In this document: piece after piece, positions 16,016-24,346 of the stretch | Numbering within the stretch: the stretch's first letter is position 1 | Layout: every line of letters starts with the position of its first letter | DNA from: Mesobacillus selenatarsenatis SF-1 | GTDB lineage: Bacteria; Bacillota; Bacilli; Bacillales; Cytobacillaceae | Direction of reading: 5' to 3' | Length of the DNA: 52,612 bases | Assembly (NCBI RefSeq): GCF_000813125.1 | Contig: NZ_BASE01000023.1 | Location: 1-52,612 of the forward strand | Program-made: the position numbers and the translations under genes | Notes under the pieces: model-generated | Told to the model about the DNA's origin: nothing | What the model saw: only the letters and a program-made list of their open reading frames with translations | Database searches by the model: none

Positions 16016-17389
16016 TTAAGCAGAAGCAGCTTGCTGCTGTGCTTGCTGTTTTTTCTCAAGTTTTGCAAGTTTAATAGTTTTATACATGTTCCATGCCAGG
16101 AAGAATTGCGCTACATACATCATTGTTCCACCGATTGCGCGGCCTTGTACGTAAGGTTCCATCATCAATACAGTCTGCAGGAATGGAACGCCTTCGATCC
16201 ATGCGAATCCTTGGACAACGCCTGCAATCCACAATGAGAATGCGAATACTAAGAAACCGACAGTAGAGAACCAGAAGTGAGCTTCCATTGCTCTCTTGCT
16301 GAACATTTCTCGCCCAACGATCTTAGGCAGGATGTAATAGATTGCAGCGAAAGATGTGAAAGAGAACGCACCGAATGGTCCCATATGTGCATGCCCGACA
16401 GTCCAGTGAGTGAACTTAATGACTGAACTTACAGATGGAAGGGCTTGCAATGGTCCCTGAAGACATGCGAACAGGTAGAAAATTGTACCCGCAACTGTAA
16501 AACGAAGCGGTACGCTTGTTCTTGTCTGTGACCAGGAGCCTTTCATCGTTCCCCAGAAGTTAGCTAGAACTGCCCAAACCGGGATTAAAAGAACAATAGA
16601 AGGAATTACCCCAGCTTTAGAGATCCAGCCTGGGATCGGTCCATTCATCAAGTGGTGAGGACCATTCCAAACATAGAATGTTGCGATTGCCCAGAAACCA
16701 ATCATGGATAACTGGTGGCTGTAAAGCGGACGTCCAGTCAATTTAGGCAACAGGTAATAAATCTGTCCAACACCGACTGTTGTCATCCAAAGACCGATTG
16801 CGTTATGGCCTAGGAACCAGCCCATCAGACCCTGCTGTACCCCGCTTGGAATCCATTGTGCCGGGAAGTTGCCGACAATCCAGGTCAATGGCAGCCATAG
16901 CAATGAACCAAGGAAATACCAGAGGCTGACATAAAGCATTTTTTCCTGGCGGCGTCCAACTGTCTTGAAAAGGTTATAAGCTACAAGTCCAATTGCGACA
17001 AGAAGCTGAACATCTACCCATAATGGGAATTCGCCGTATTCGATGACCTCGGTTTGGCCCAACAACAATGCGAAGAAACCTTCCAAAATGACAATGTTAT
17101 AAAATACTAGAGCGAAATTTCCCATCTTCTCGCTATAAACCTTCGTTTTAGCTAGCTTTGGGATCATGTAGAACATAGAGCCTACATATGCCATCGATAA
17201 CCATGCATAGATGACAAGCATAACGTGGGCGGAACGTACGTGCCCGTAAGTGAACCAGCGATTGTTCAACAATTCTGGCCAAATTTGTTTTGTTGCAGTA
17301 AGAAGTCCCATGCTCATGCCGATGATGATCCAGAAGACAGCAGCGATGAACCAGTTCTTGGAAGAACTCCATTTTTCGTCTGTAAACAT
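16016..17389 (-). CDS. ccoN: cbb3-type cytochrome c oxidase subunit I
   Basis: 457 residues, about twelve membrane spans. I start at ATG 17389 (MFTDEKWSSSKNWF) behind AGGGAGTG; the longer open frame upstream is not coding-like. Haem and copper ligands can be seen in TYGHVRSAHVM, LGHNAIGLW, WNGPHHLMN and HWTVGHAHMG. The protein is the catalytic subunit that reduces oxygen with high affinity. NorB is a related alternative, but the adjacent CcoO subunit settles it. It is the first gene of the five-gene operon ccoN-ccoO-ccoP-like-NapH-like-propeller cytochrome. Confidence 0.93.
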   Translation of the reverse strand: MFTDEKWSSSKNWFIAAVFWIIIGMSMGLLTATKQIWPELLNNRWFTYGHVRSAHVMLVIYAWLSMAYVGSMFYMIPKLAKTKVYSEKMGNFALVFYNIVILEGFFALLLGQTEVIEYGEFPLWVDVQLLVAIGLVAYNLFKTVGRRQEKMLYVSLWYFLGSLLWLPLTWIVGNFPAQWIPSGVQQGLMGWFLGHNAIGLWMTTVGVGQIYYLLPKLTGRPLYSHQLSMIGFWAIATFYVWNGPHHLMNGPIPGWISKAGVIPSIVLLIPVWAVLANFWGTMKGSWSQTRTSVPLRFTVAGTIFYLFACLQGPLQALPSVSSVIKFTHWTVGHAHMGPFGAFSFTSFAAIYYILPKIVGREMFSKRAMEAHFWFSTVGFLVFAFSLWIAGVVQGFAWIEGVPFLQTVLMMEPYVQGRAIGGTMMYVAQFFLAWNMYKTIKLAKLEKKQQAQQQAASA

Positions 17390-17426
17390 TTTGACACTCC
17401 CTTGTTCATAAAATAAACACATAAAT

Positions 17427-17444
17427 TTCACAATTTCTTCACAA
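17427..17444 (-). promoter_or_regulatory. Tandem TTGTGAA repeats upstream of ccoN (possible ResD-type site)
   Basis: On the minus strand TTGTGAA occurs twice, 11 bp apart (one helical turn), 38-55 bp before the ccoN start. ResD, the aerobic/anaerobic respiration regulator, binds direct repeats of this kind. The distance from any promoter is unclear. Confidence 0.35.
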
Positions 17445-17567
17445 TCTGCTATGTTACATGATACATCCCATACAGAAATAAAGTTATTCAAGTTTTTTAT
17501 AGTGTTATCCAATTGTTTTATACTTGCTGTAAAACTGGAAAAAAACCGCGTTAATTTACAACTTTTC

Positions 17568-17600
17568 CAAAAAAAAACAGAGCGAAAAGATTTCGCTCTG
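17568..17600 (-). terminator. Terminator of the 40-residue membrane peptide gene
   Basis: CAGAGCGAAA/TTTCGCTCTG stem with a run of nine T on the minus strand; it isolates the small gene from ccoN. Confidence 0.8.
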
Positions 17601-17612
17601 GCAGGGGATAAT

Positions 17613-17735
17613 TTAATTTTGTTCTTCTTTTTTATTATTCTTTTTGCGCAGTGTATCAAGGACGAAGATAATCAGGATAGGGACTCCGATATAATAAAGA
17701 AAATCGAAATAAAAACCCAGGGATTCATGTTCCAT
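17613..17735 (-). CDS. 40-residue single-span membrane peptide
   Basis: Start ATG 17735 has an excellent GGAGGTAAACAA. The peptide is MEHES-, one hydrophobic span (about 8-27, rich in Phe/Tyr/Ile/Leu), then a basic tail RKKNNKKEE. In size and topology it resembles CcoQ/FixQ, the small fourth subunit of cbb3 oxidases, and it lies between ccoN and the ccoS-like gene. However, it has its own terminator and no sequence signature, so this is only a suggestion. Confidence 0.6.
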   Translation of the reverse strand: MEHESLGFYFDFLYYIGVPILIIFVLDTLRKKNNKKEEQN

Positions 17736-17877
17736 TTGTTTACCTCCCAAATAATTTTGACCACATTGTAATGCCAAAGCCTTTTTTTTACAACCCCTAA
17801 AATACTCTGGACGGTTTCGGAGATTTCTGTTAGAGTATTTCGATAGTATAGGATTTTTAACGACAGGAGGTGTAAAA

Positions 17878-18012
17878 ATGGCACCAGGAGCTTGGATCTT
17901 ACTATTGGTCATGATCGCATTCACTGCCTCCGCGGGCATCATCTGGGCTTGGAGCAAGAAAAATGGGCTTTACGATGAAAGTGTAAAATATAGGATGCTT
18001 GATGAAGATTAA
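17878..18012 (+). CDS. ccoS: CcoS-like cbb3 oxidase assembly peptide
   Basis: 44 residues: one N-terminal membrane span (about 5-22) and the tail WAWSKKNGLYDESVKYRMLDED. This matches the CcoS pattern in which an aromatic-rich membrane end is followed by a Gly-(Q/L)-(F/Y)-D-D/E...(A/V)-x-R-(M/I)-L-x-D-D tail. CcoS is needed for cofactor insertion into cbb3 oxidases, and the ccoN operon lies 0.5 kb away, transcribed in the opposite direction. CAGGAGGTG at 17865-17873 precedes ATG 17878. The gene is short enough to be missed by length-filtered gene callers. Confidence 0.8.
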   Translation: MAPGAWILLLVMIAFTASAGIIWAWSKKNGLYDESVKYRMLDED

Positions 18013-18014
18013 TC

Positions 18015-18078
18015 AAGCCTGGCTCACAATCTTTACAATCTGCTAATTATAAAGATATATGAACCCAGGCTTTTATTT
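18015..18078 (+). terminator. Probable long-loop terminator after ccoS
   Basis: AAGCCTGG pairs with CCAGGCTT over a 42-base loop, then TTATTTC. The following stretch 18079-18370 is very AT-rich and shows nothing else I can name. Confidence 0.5.
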
Positions 18079-18372
18079 CTTTTTATTATTCCACTATTAC
18101 TTCTTCTAGTTGTTTCTGCTTTATTTCTTATTATATTCGCTGCATTATTTCTTCTATCCTTATCTCAGAAAACTTTTTTCTTCTATTATAATATGTAACC
18201 AAAGCCATTTTCTTCATTTATAAACTACCTAGTATTCATACTCGAATTCAAACCCACATTACAATCAACAATTCAAGAAAGAAACATATCATAGTAAGAT
18301 CCACATAAATCACTGTTTTTTTACAATATAAAAATCCCGAAATAAAAAGTCATAAAAAATTCATAATTACGG

Positions 18373-18401
18373 TTGACAAAGGTAATAATTTTTCGTAATA
18401 T
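18373..18401 (+). promoter_or_regulatory. Consensus sigma-A promoter of sulfur operon 2
   Basis: TTGACA (18373-18378), 17-bp spacer, TAATAT (18396-18401). About 100 bp upstream of the first gene. Confidence 0.8.
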
Positions 18402-18417
18402 ATACCCTGTAAGGTAT
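18402..18417. promoter_or_regulatory. CstR/CsoR-type operator, sulfur operon 2
   Basis: Exact ATACC-CTGTAA-GGTAT palindrome starting at the base after the -10 box, so it covers the expected transcription start. This is a classic repressor position. Confidence 0.65.
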
Positions 18418-18505
18418 TTAACAACGTAATCACGTTAGAAAAGATATAATATTTTTTTACAGTTATAAATACCCGTTACCGTAATTAACGAGAGGGAGAG
18501 AGATA

Positions 18506-18985
18506 ATGGGAGAACAGAAGAAAACAACAATCATTTTATTCAGTGGGGATTATGACAAAGTCATGGCTGCTTATATCATTGCTAATGGTGCTGCTGCCTA
18601 TGATCATGAAGTGACAATCTTTCACACATTTTGGGGCTTGAACGCTCTAAGAAAAGATGAGCCAATCCAGGCTGACAAAGGCTTTATTGAGAAGATGTTT
18701 GCTAAGATGATGCCAAGAGGCGCGAACAAATTGGGGTTATCAAAAATGAACTATGCAGGTTTTGGACCGAAAATGATCAAGGATGTAATGAAGAAGCACA
18801 ATGCAATGCCGCTTCCAGACTTGATTGACATGGCAAAAGAACAGGATGTTAAGCTTGTTGCCTGCCAAATGACAGTAGACTTATTTGGTCTTACGCATGA
18901 AGAAATCATGGAAGGCGTAGAGTTTGCTGGTGTAGCAGCTTACCTTGCTGATGCAGAAAACGGAAACGTCAACCTGTTCATCTAA
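18506..18985 (+). CDS. DsrE/DsrF/DrsH-like sulfurtransferase (DsrE2-type)
   Basis: 159 residues, a single DsrE-type domain opening with TTIILFSGDYDKVMAAYIIANGAAA. An insertion of about 30 residues rich in Lys/Met (about 60-100) precedes the conserved sulfur-binding Cys120 in VACQMTVDLFG. The same motif occurs in the paralogue at 3488. It is the first gene of a five-gene sulfur operon and should receive or donate persulfide sulfur to TusA. Start ATG 18506 follows GAGAGGGAGAG. Confidence 0.9.
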   Translation: MGEQKKTTIILFSGDYDKVMAAYIIANGAAAYDHEVTIFHTFWGLNALRKDEPIQADKGFIEKMFAKMMPRGANKLGLSKMNYAGFGPKMIKDVMKKHNAMPLPDLIDMAKEQDVKLVACQMTVDLFGLTHEEIMEGVEFAGVAAYLADAENGNVNLFI

Positions 18986-19012
18986 TAGATACTTTAAATT
19001 GGAGGTCTACAA

Positions 19013-19591
19013 ATGGAATCTGTAAAAACAAATCTTACAGTCGACGCAAAAGGGCTTGCATGCCCAATGCCGATTGTCAGAACGAAGAAAGCAATCAACA
19101 ATTTAAATCCAGGCGAGGTTTTAGAAGTGCTCGCAACGGATAAAGGTTCTAGGGCGGATATCCAGGCTTGGTCTAAAAGCTCTGGCAACCAATACCTCGG
19201 AACGATTGAAGAAGGCGATGTTCTTAAACACTATATCCGCAAGGGCGGTTCAAGTGAAGAACAGGAAGAAACAAAATATCCAAACATTGTTTCAAACGAC
19301 GATGTTGTAAAAAAGCTTGAAGCAAATGAGGATGTTGTTGTCCTTGACGTAAGGGAACCGGCTGAATATGCTTTCGGACATATTCCAAATGCTGTATCTA
19401 TTCCTTTTGGGGACCTTGAAAATCGTATCGCAGAACTAGATAAGTCCAAAACAATTCTGGTTGTTTGCCGTACAGGCAACAGAAGTGACATGGCATCCCA
19501 GGCACTTTCAGGCAAAGGCTTTGAGAAGGTTTGGAATGTAGTGCCAGGCATGTCTGAATGGAATGGCCCAACTGAAACAAAAGTACAGTAA
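19013..19591 (+). CDS. TusA-rhodanese fusion, second copy
   Basis: 192 residues, the same length and domain order as the protein at 2895. The TusA domain has Cys17 in GLACPMPIV, the rhodanese domain Cys152 in the loop CRTGNR, with [16 protein letters not shown] upstream. The linker (about 78-98) is acidic and poorly conserved between the copies, while both domains are closely similar. It lies 27 bp after the DsrE gene, with TTGGAGGTC before ATG 19013. Cytoplasmic sulfane-sulfur transfer is the expected role. Confidence 0.93.
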   Translation: MESVKTNLTVDAKGLACPMPIVRTKKAINNLNPGEVLEVLATDKGSRADIQAWSKSSGNQYLGTIEEGDVLKHYIRKGGSSEEQEETKYPNIVSNDDVVKKLEANEDVVVLDVREPAEYAFGHIPNAVSIPFGDLENRIAELDKSKTILVVCRTGNRSDMASQALSGKGFEKVWNVVPGMSEWNGPTETKVQ

Positions 19592-19632
19592 TTAATTTTT
19601 TTCGAAAAAATCATACCCATGGAGGTAAAGTA

Positions 19633-20757
19633 ATGATGAAAGCAATGACGTCTAAAGAAGTAACGAAAAAAGTATTCAATAAAGAACCATTCTTCATCCT
19701 TGATGTCCGTAACGAGACTGACTTCAACGACTGGAAAATCGAAGGAGAAAACTTCGAGTACCTTAACATCCCTTACTTTGATCTTCTTGACGGAGTAGAA
19801 GAAATCCTTGATAAAGTACCTACAGATAAAGAAGTCCTTGTAGTTTGTGCTAAAGAAGGTTCTTCTGTGATGGTCGCTGAAATGCTTGAAGAAGCAGGCC
19901 GTGAAGTATCTTATCTTCAAGGCGGTATGAAGGCGTGGAGTGAACACCTTGAGCCAGTAAAGGTTGGCGATCTTAAGGATGGCGGAGCAATGTATCAGTT
20001 CGTCCGAATTGGTAAAGGCTGCCTATCTTACGCAGTTGTTTCAAATGGTGAGGTTGCTTTGATCGACGCGACAAGAATGACTGATGTATATCTTGATTTC
20101 GCTAAAGAGCTTGGCGTTGAAATCAAGCATGTATTCGATACACACCTGCACGCAGACCATATTTCCGGCGGAAGAATAATTGCTGAAGCAACAGGTGCAA
20201 CTTATTGGCTGCCTCCAAAAGATGCTGATGAAGTAACATTCAGCTATCAGTCTCTTGAAGATGGCAACAATGTAAAAATCGGTGAAACAAACATCGACAT
20301 CAATGCACTATACACTCCAGGTCACACAATCGGTTCTACTTCTTTTGTGGTAGATGAAAAATATCTTCTTTCTGGGGATATACTATTCATTGACTCAATT
20401 GGACGCCCTGACCTGGCTGGTAAAGCTGAAGACTGGGTAGCAGACCTGAGAAACTCTCTTTACACTCGTTACAAGCAGCTTTCTGATGAGCTTGTTGTTC
20501 TGCCTGCACACTTCATGATCATTGAAGAATTGAATGAAGATGGCAGCGTATCTGAAAAATTAGGTACACTATTCGCGAAAAACCACGGATTGAACATCGA
20601 AGACGAAGCTGAGTTCCGCAGACTTGTAACTGAGAATCTGCCACCGCAGCCAAATGCATACCAGGAGATTCGTGAAACAAACATGGGTAAAATCAGCCCG
20701 GACGAAGAAAAGCAAAGAGAAATGGAAATCGGACCAAACCGCTGTGCGGTAAGATAA
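19633..20757 (+). CDS. Rhodanese-MBL fusion, second copy, probable persulfide dioxygenase
   Basis: 374 residues; N-terminal rhodanese (Cys72 in CAKEGSS) and C-terminal metallo-beta-lactamase with HLHADH (171-176), TPGHT, SGD and PAHF. Closely similar to the protein at 3907 throughout, including IGKGCLSY and the identical terminal [10 protein letters not shown]. It should oxidise protein- or thiol-bound persulfide to sulfite, which the TauE/SafE exporter at the end of the operon could remove. The first ATG of ATGATG (19633) is chosen because GGAGG is 7 bp upstream. Confidence 0.9.
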   Translation: MMKAMTSKEVTKKVFNKEPFFILDVRNETDFNDWKIEGENFEYLNIPYFDLLDGVEEILDKVPTDKEVLVVCAKEGSSVMVAEMLEEAGREVSYLQGGMKAWSEHLEPVKVGDLKDGGAMYQFVRIGKGCLSYAVVSNGEVALIDATRMTDVYLDFAKELGVEIKHVFDTHLHADHISGGRIIAEATGATYWLPPKDADEVTFSYQSLEDGNNVKIGETNIDINALYTPGHTIGSTSFVVDEKYLLSGDILFIDSIGRPDLAGKAEDWVADLRNSLYTRYKQLSDELVVLPAHFMIIEELNEDGSVSEKLGTLFAKNHGLNIEDEAEFRRLVTENLPPQPNAYQEIRETNMGKISPDEEKQREMEIGPNRCAVR

Positions 20758-20831
20758 ATCTGATAAGGGGGCTTTGCTCCCTGATCGCTTTCGAATAAAC
20801 AATTTTTCATACAACCAAGGAGGATTTTTAC

Positions 20832-21059
20832 ATGAACGTAGCAAAAGTATTAGACGCAAAAGGACTAGCTTGTCCAATGCCAATCGTAAAAACAAAGAAG
20901 GCAATCACTGACCTTCAATCTGGAGAAGTACTAGAAATTCATACAACTGATAAAGGCGCTGTAAAAGATCTAGCAGCTTGGGCTCAATCCACTGGTAATG
21001 AACTTCTGAAGCATGAAGAAGAAAACGGTGTGTTCAAGTTCTGGATGAAGAAGGCGTAA
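20832..21059 (+). CDS. TusA-family sulfur carrier, single domain
   Basis: 75 residues with Cys14 in [13 protein letters not shown] and the family's ATDKG-like segment (TTDKGAVKDLAAW). It matches the TusA half of the two fusion proteins in this window, so it is probably a duplicate of that domain that carries sulfur without the tethered rhodanese. CAAGGAGGA precedes ATG 20832. Confidence 0.92.
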   Translation: MNVAKVLDAKGLACPMPIVKTKKAITDLQSGEVLEIHTTDKGAVKDLAAWAQSTGNELLKHEEENGVFKFWMKKA

Positions 21060-21062
21060 TTG

Positions 21063-21147
21063 AAAAAGGGGGAGCTTGTCTCCCTTTTCTTTTGCATTTT
21101 CATAGGATTTTGTGGATAGGAATGTGCCTGATAACAGGCCTGTTTTT
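21063..21147 (+). terminator. Two hairpins between tusA and the exporter gene
   Basis: AAGGGGGAG/TCTCCCTTTT (21063-21091) with TTTTCTTTT, and GCCTG/CAGGC (21126-21139) with CTGTTTTT. They may partly end the operon before the exporter, giving less exporter than carrier mRNA. Confidence 0.6.
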
Positions 21148-21175
21148 AAAGATTGTTAAATAAGGAGGAAGCCTG

Positions 21176-21952
21176 ATGGATTTAACTTTTCTTATCGTCA
21201 TATTTTTAATTGGTTTTATCGGGTCTTATATTTCCGGGATGGTTGGAATTGGCGGATCAATCATTAAATACCCAATGCTATTATATATACCGCCATTGTT
21301 CGGCATCGCAGCATTCAGTGCCCATGAGGTTTCAGGAATCAGTGCGGTCCAGGTATTCTTCGCCACAATCGGTGGTGTCTGGGCATACCGTAAGGGTGGA
21401 TACTTAAACAAGACATTGATCATATACATGGGCTCAAGCATCCTGGTCGGTTCCCTGATCGGAAGCTATGGTTCCAGATTCATGACCGAAGGCGGAATCA
21501 ACCTTGTTTACGGTATCCTCGCTTTGATTGCAGCTGTAATGATGTTTGTTCCGAAAAAGGGCGTAGATGATATCCCGCTAGACCAAGTAACTTTCAATAA
21601 ATGGCTGGCAGCATTCTTCGCATTTATCGTTGGGATTGGCGCAGGTATCGTAGGAGCCGCCGGAGCATTCTTACTAGTTCCGATCATGCTTGTCGTGTTG
21701 AAGATTCCTACTCGAATGACAATCGCAACATCACTTGCCATCACTTTCATTTCTTCAATTGGATCTACAGTAGGTAAGCTTGCCACCGGCCAGGTAGAAT
21801 TCTGGCCAGCATTGATCATGGTTGTAGCGAGTCTGATCGCATCACCACTCGGTGCAAACGCAGGTAAGAAAGTAAATACGAAGATCCTACAATACATCCT
21901 TGCAGTGTTGATTTTAGGTACTGCGATTAAGATTTGGATGGATATTTTATAG
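21176..21952 (+). CDS. TauE/SafE-family sulfite/sulfur-anion exporter
   Basis: 258 residues, about eight membrane spans in the two-fold repeat typical of the family: [15 protein letters not shown] near residue 22 and [19 protein letters not shown] near residue 150. Members export sulfite, sulfoacetate or thiosulfate-like anions, and one occurs in the staphylococcal cst sulfide-detoxification locus. Its position after the persulfide dioxygenase fits export of the sulfite product. Start ATG 21176 follows AAGGAGGAA. Confidence 0.9.
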   Translation: MDLTFLIVIFLIGFIGSYISGMVGIGGSIIKYPMLLYIPPLFGIAAFSAHEVSGISAVQVFFATIGGVWAYRKGGYLNKTLIIYMGSSILVGSLIGSYGSRFMTEGGINLVYGILALIAAVMMFVPKKGVDDIPLDQVTFNKWLAAFFAFIVGIGAGIVGAAGAFLLVPIMLVVLKIPTRMTIATSLAITFISSIGSTVGKLATGQVEFWPALIMVVASLIASPLGANAGKKVNTKILQYILAVLILGTAIKIWMDIL

Positions 21953-21964
21953 GGATCTATTTAA

Positions 21965-21998
21965 ACAAGACTTCGCTTCTGCGGAGTCTTGTTTTTTT
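21965..21998 (+). terminator. Terminator of sulfur operon 2
   Basis: ACAAGACT-TCGC/GCGG-AGTCTTGT stem followed by seven T. Confidence 0.85.
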
Positions 21999-22021
21999 GA
22001 TTTAAGAAAGCGCCGTTATTA

Positions 22022-22190
22022 TGACAGGTTTCAAGAGCAAAGCACCAAAGCTGTCAAGAAAACATGATTATTATGACAGGTTTCAAGAGCGAGGCCCCAA
22101 AGCTGTCAAGAAAACACCGTTATTATGACAGGTTTCAAGCGCAGAGCCCCGAAGCTGTCAAGAAAACATGATTATTATGACAGGTTTCAA
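22022..22190. repeat. Tandem array B: four 52-bp units, the last degraded
   Basis: TGACAGGTTTCAAG starts at 22022, 22074, 22126 and 22178, exactly 52 bp apart. The first three units have a matching AGCTGTCA arm, and a GC-rich core of the form GAGC-AAAGC-CCAAAGC like array A. After the fourth start the unit breaks down. The remaining sequence to 22474 is AT-rich with no other feature I can support. Confidence 0.88.
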
Positions 22191-22474
22191 GGATAAGCGT
22201 GAAAAGTAGTCAGAAGCTGATTCAACTTCAGACAGTTTTAGAGGAAAAGAAGAGGAAGAGCTGGAGATTTGTCTGAACCTTTTACGGATTTGCCTGTAGT
22301 AAACAGTTATTTGGTTTATTATGGTAAAATAGCTTTTTTTATAGTGAATCTTAAAAAGTTAAGGCTTTCGACTCACGTAAAAAACTATCAAACAATACTT
22401 TATCCCTATTTAGAATATACTGAATATTTTATATTATTTAGGAAATAGAAATATTCTAATAGGGAGTGGATAAT

Positions 22475-24301
22475 GTGTTAAAAGTCCTTTCAACTTCAGC
22501 GCTTTCTCTTGCATTAGCAGGGAGTGCGGTGTTTGCTGGAGTCAGCCCAACTGATTCCACAGTAAAGCCACAAAGTAAATATGAATTAAGCCTTGCGCAC
22601 CATGTAGGGGCTGCTCCAGAACTGGTAGATAAAGCAAAGGAATTAGGAATTGATATTTCTAAGGTCGATCCTGCAGAAAAGGCTGCCCAAAATGGAGCTA
22701 AGTTCCAGCAACCTGGAGATAATCATGTGTCTTACAAGGAAGCAACAGGCGATGTTCCAGTCCTCGTATTGCTTGCTAAATATCCTAATGGCGATGAGCC
22801 GATTGGGGACATGCCAGGACAAGTGCCTGCTGAGTATTATGAGGATCTGATTTTCGGTACTGAGTACAATCCTTATGAGTTGGAGCAGTTCAAGCAATAT
22901 GATGGTCCAGACGTACCGAAGAATCGTACGATGCAAAATGCTTACAAGGAATCAAGTTATGGAAAAGTCAACTTGGTTCGCAAAGAAAATACCGATTTTG
23001 CTTGGGTAGAGATGCCTAGAGGTGCTTCATACTATTTGGATCAGGAAGGTAAATACGCAGAAAGCGGTAAATACGTGCTTGGAAATGAAAACGGCGATGC
23101 ACATACTGGTGAATTCATTCGTGACCTTTTAAAGGCAGCGGACGACCAGGTTGATTTCTCACAGTATGCAGAAAATGGTCAAGTGCCGAATATCTTTGTC
23201 GTTCACGAAGGAACAGGAGCCGAATTCAGCCGCGACCCTGCTCAATTCTGGTCTCACAAATGGAGCCTGTTAAGTGCTCTATTCTATGGAAAGTACTATG
23301 AAACTGGGAAGCCTGCTCCACAGCATGAGGGTATCAGCCAGTCAGCATGGATTGATAGAACGATTAAAGAAGACATGACTTACGATGGCGTAGTCGTAAA
23401 CAACTACAACATCCAGCCTGGTATCGGTGGAAACGTAGCTGGTTTCGATGCAGCAACTAACTCATACAAAGAAGAAGCAAAAACTGGTCCTTTCCCAGCT
23501 CAAACTGGAGTATATGCACACGAATTTGGACATGCTCTAGGTCTTCCAGATTTCTATGACACTGTTTATACATCAGAAGGTGTTGGTAACTACTCAATGA
23601 TGGCAGGCGGATCTTGGATGCGCTATCCAGATGCACCTGTGTATGGCGGAAACTCTCCAACACACTTTGATCCGTTCTCAAAGATTTTCCTTGGATGGGT
23701 AAATCCTGTCGAAGTTAAGCCAGAGGATGGAGTTCAAACAATCACATTGCCTCCGGTTAACAAAGCAAACGCAGACAACGCGATTGTGAAGATGGAAGTT
23801 CCGGGCTCAAATGGAACAGAATACTTCTTGTTCGAAAACGTCCAGCAAGATGGATTTAATCAGGGCTTAATCCGCCAGGGCAAAGACTCTAAAGGGTTAC
23901 TTGCTTGGCATGTAGATGAAAATGTCATTAACCTTTACCAAACTGCAGGCTTCCGTCCAAACAACGTTGAAAACTGGATGAACAAGCGCTTCCAGTTCAA
24001 CCAGTCACAGACTGCTAGCAACGGAGAAGTTGTAACTCACTACGGATTATCTGTCCTTCAGTCAGACGGACTTTATGAGCTAGAGAAAAACTTGAACCGC
24101 GGTAATGCAGGTGACTTCTTCAAGACTGGCAGCAAAATCACTCCAGTTAGCGGCAATGTTCACACAGGTTCTTACTACTTCTGGAAAGGATTTAGCGATA
24201 CACCAGCTGACTCTGGAATTCATGTGACTGGCATCAAGGAAAATGCAGATGGTTCAATCACAGCTAAGTTCTTCTATAACTTTAATTCTAGTATGAAGTA
24301 A
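22475..24301 (+). CDS. Secreted M6-family (immune inhibitor A-like) metalloprotease
   Basis: 608 residues. GTG 22475 is the start: AGGGAGTGG lies 6-14 bp upstream and the protein then opens directly with a signal peptide (LKVLSTSALSLALAGSAVFAG). The zinc site is HEFGHALGLPD at about 349-359, with NYSMMAGG as the Met-turn 25 residues later, as in M6/gluzincin-metzincin-like peptidases. Bacterial InhA proteins are about 200 residues longer; this one keeps the propeptide-like N-terminus and catalytic domain. It is monocistronic with its own terminator. Expected role: extracellular protein degradation. Confidence 0.88.
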   Translation: MLKVLSTSALSLALAGSAVFAGVSPTDSTVKPQSKYELSLAHHVGAAPELVDKAKELGIDISKVDPAEKAAQNGAKFQQPGDNHVSYKEATGDVPVLVLLAKYPNGDEPIGDMPGQVPAEYYEDLIFGTEYNPYELEQFKQYDGPDVPKNRTMQNAYKESSYGKVNLVRKENTDFAWVEMPRGASYYLDQEGKYAESGKYVLGNENGDAHTGEFIRDLLKAADDQVDFSQYAENGQVPNIFVVHEGTGAEFSRDPAQFWSHKWSLLSALFYGKYYETGKPAPQHEGISQSAWIDRTIKEDMTYDGVVVNNYNIQPGIGGNVAGFDAATNSYKEEAKTGPFPAQTGVYAHEFGHALGLPDFYDTVYTSEGVGNYSMMAGGSWMRYPDAPVYGGNSPTHFDPFSKIFLGWVNPVEVKPEDGVQTITLPPVNKANADNAIVKMEVPGSNGTEYFLFENVQQDGFNQGLIRQGKDSKGLLAWHVDENVINLYQTAGFRPNNVENWMNKRFQFNQSQTASNGEVVTHYGLSVLQSDGLYELEKNLNRGNAGDFFKTGSKITPVSGNVHTGSYYFWKGFSDTPADSGIHVTGIKENADGSITAKFFYNFNSSMK

Positions 24302-24308
24302 AAACAAA

Positions 24309-24346
24309 AAAACTGAGCAGGAGTAAATTCCCGCTCAGTTTTTTTC
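24309..24346. terminator. Bidirectional terminator between convergent genes
   Basis: AACTGAGC-GG/CC-GCTCAGTT-type stem with A and T runs at either side; the stop codon of the minus gene lies inside it. Confidence 0.85.

Noticed and set aside
17390-17659. The 90-residue N-terminal extension of ccoN given by the longest open frame
   Set aside because: It covers the terminator and promoter region, is unlike the family, and a good ribosome site precedes ATG 17389.
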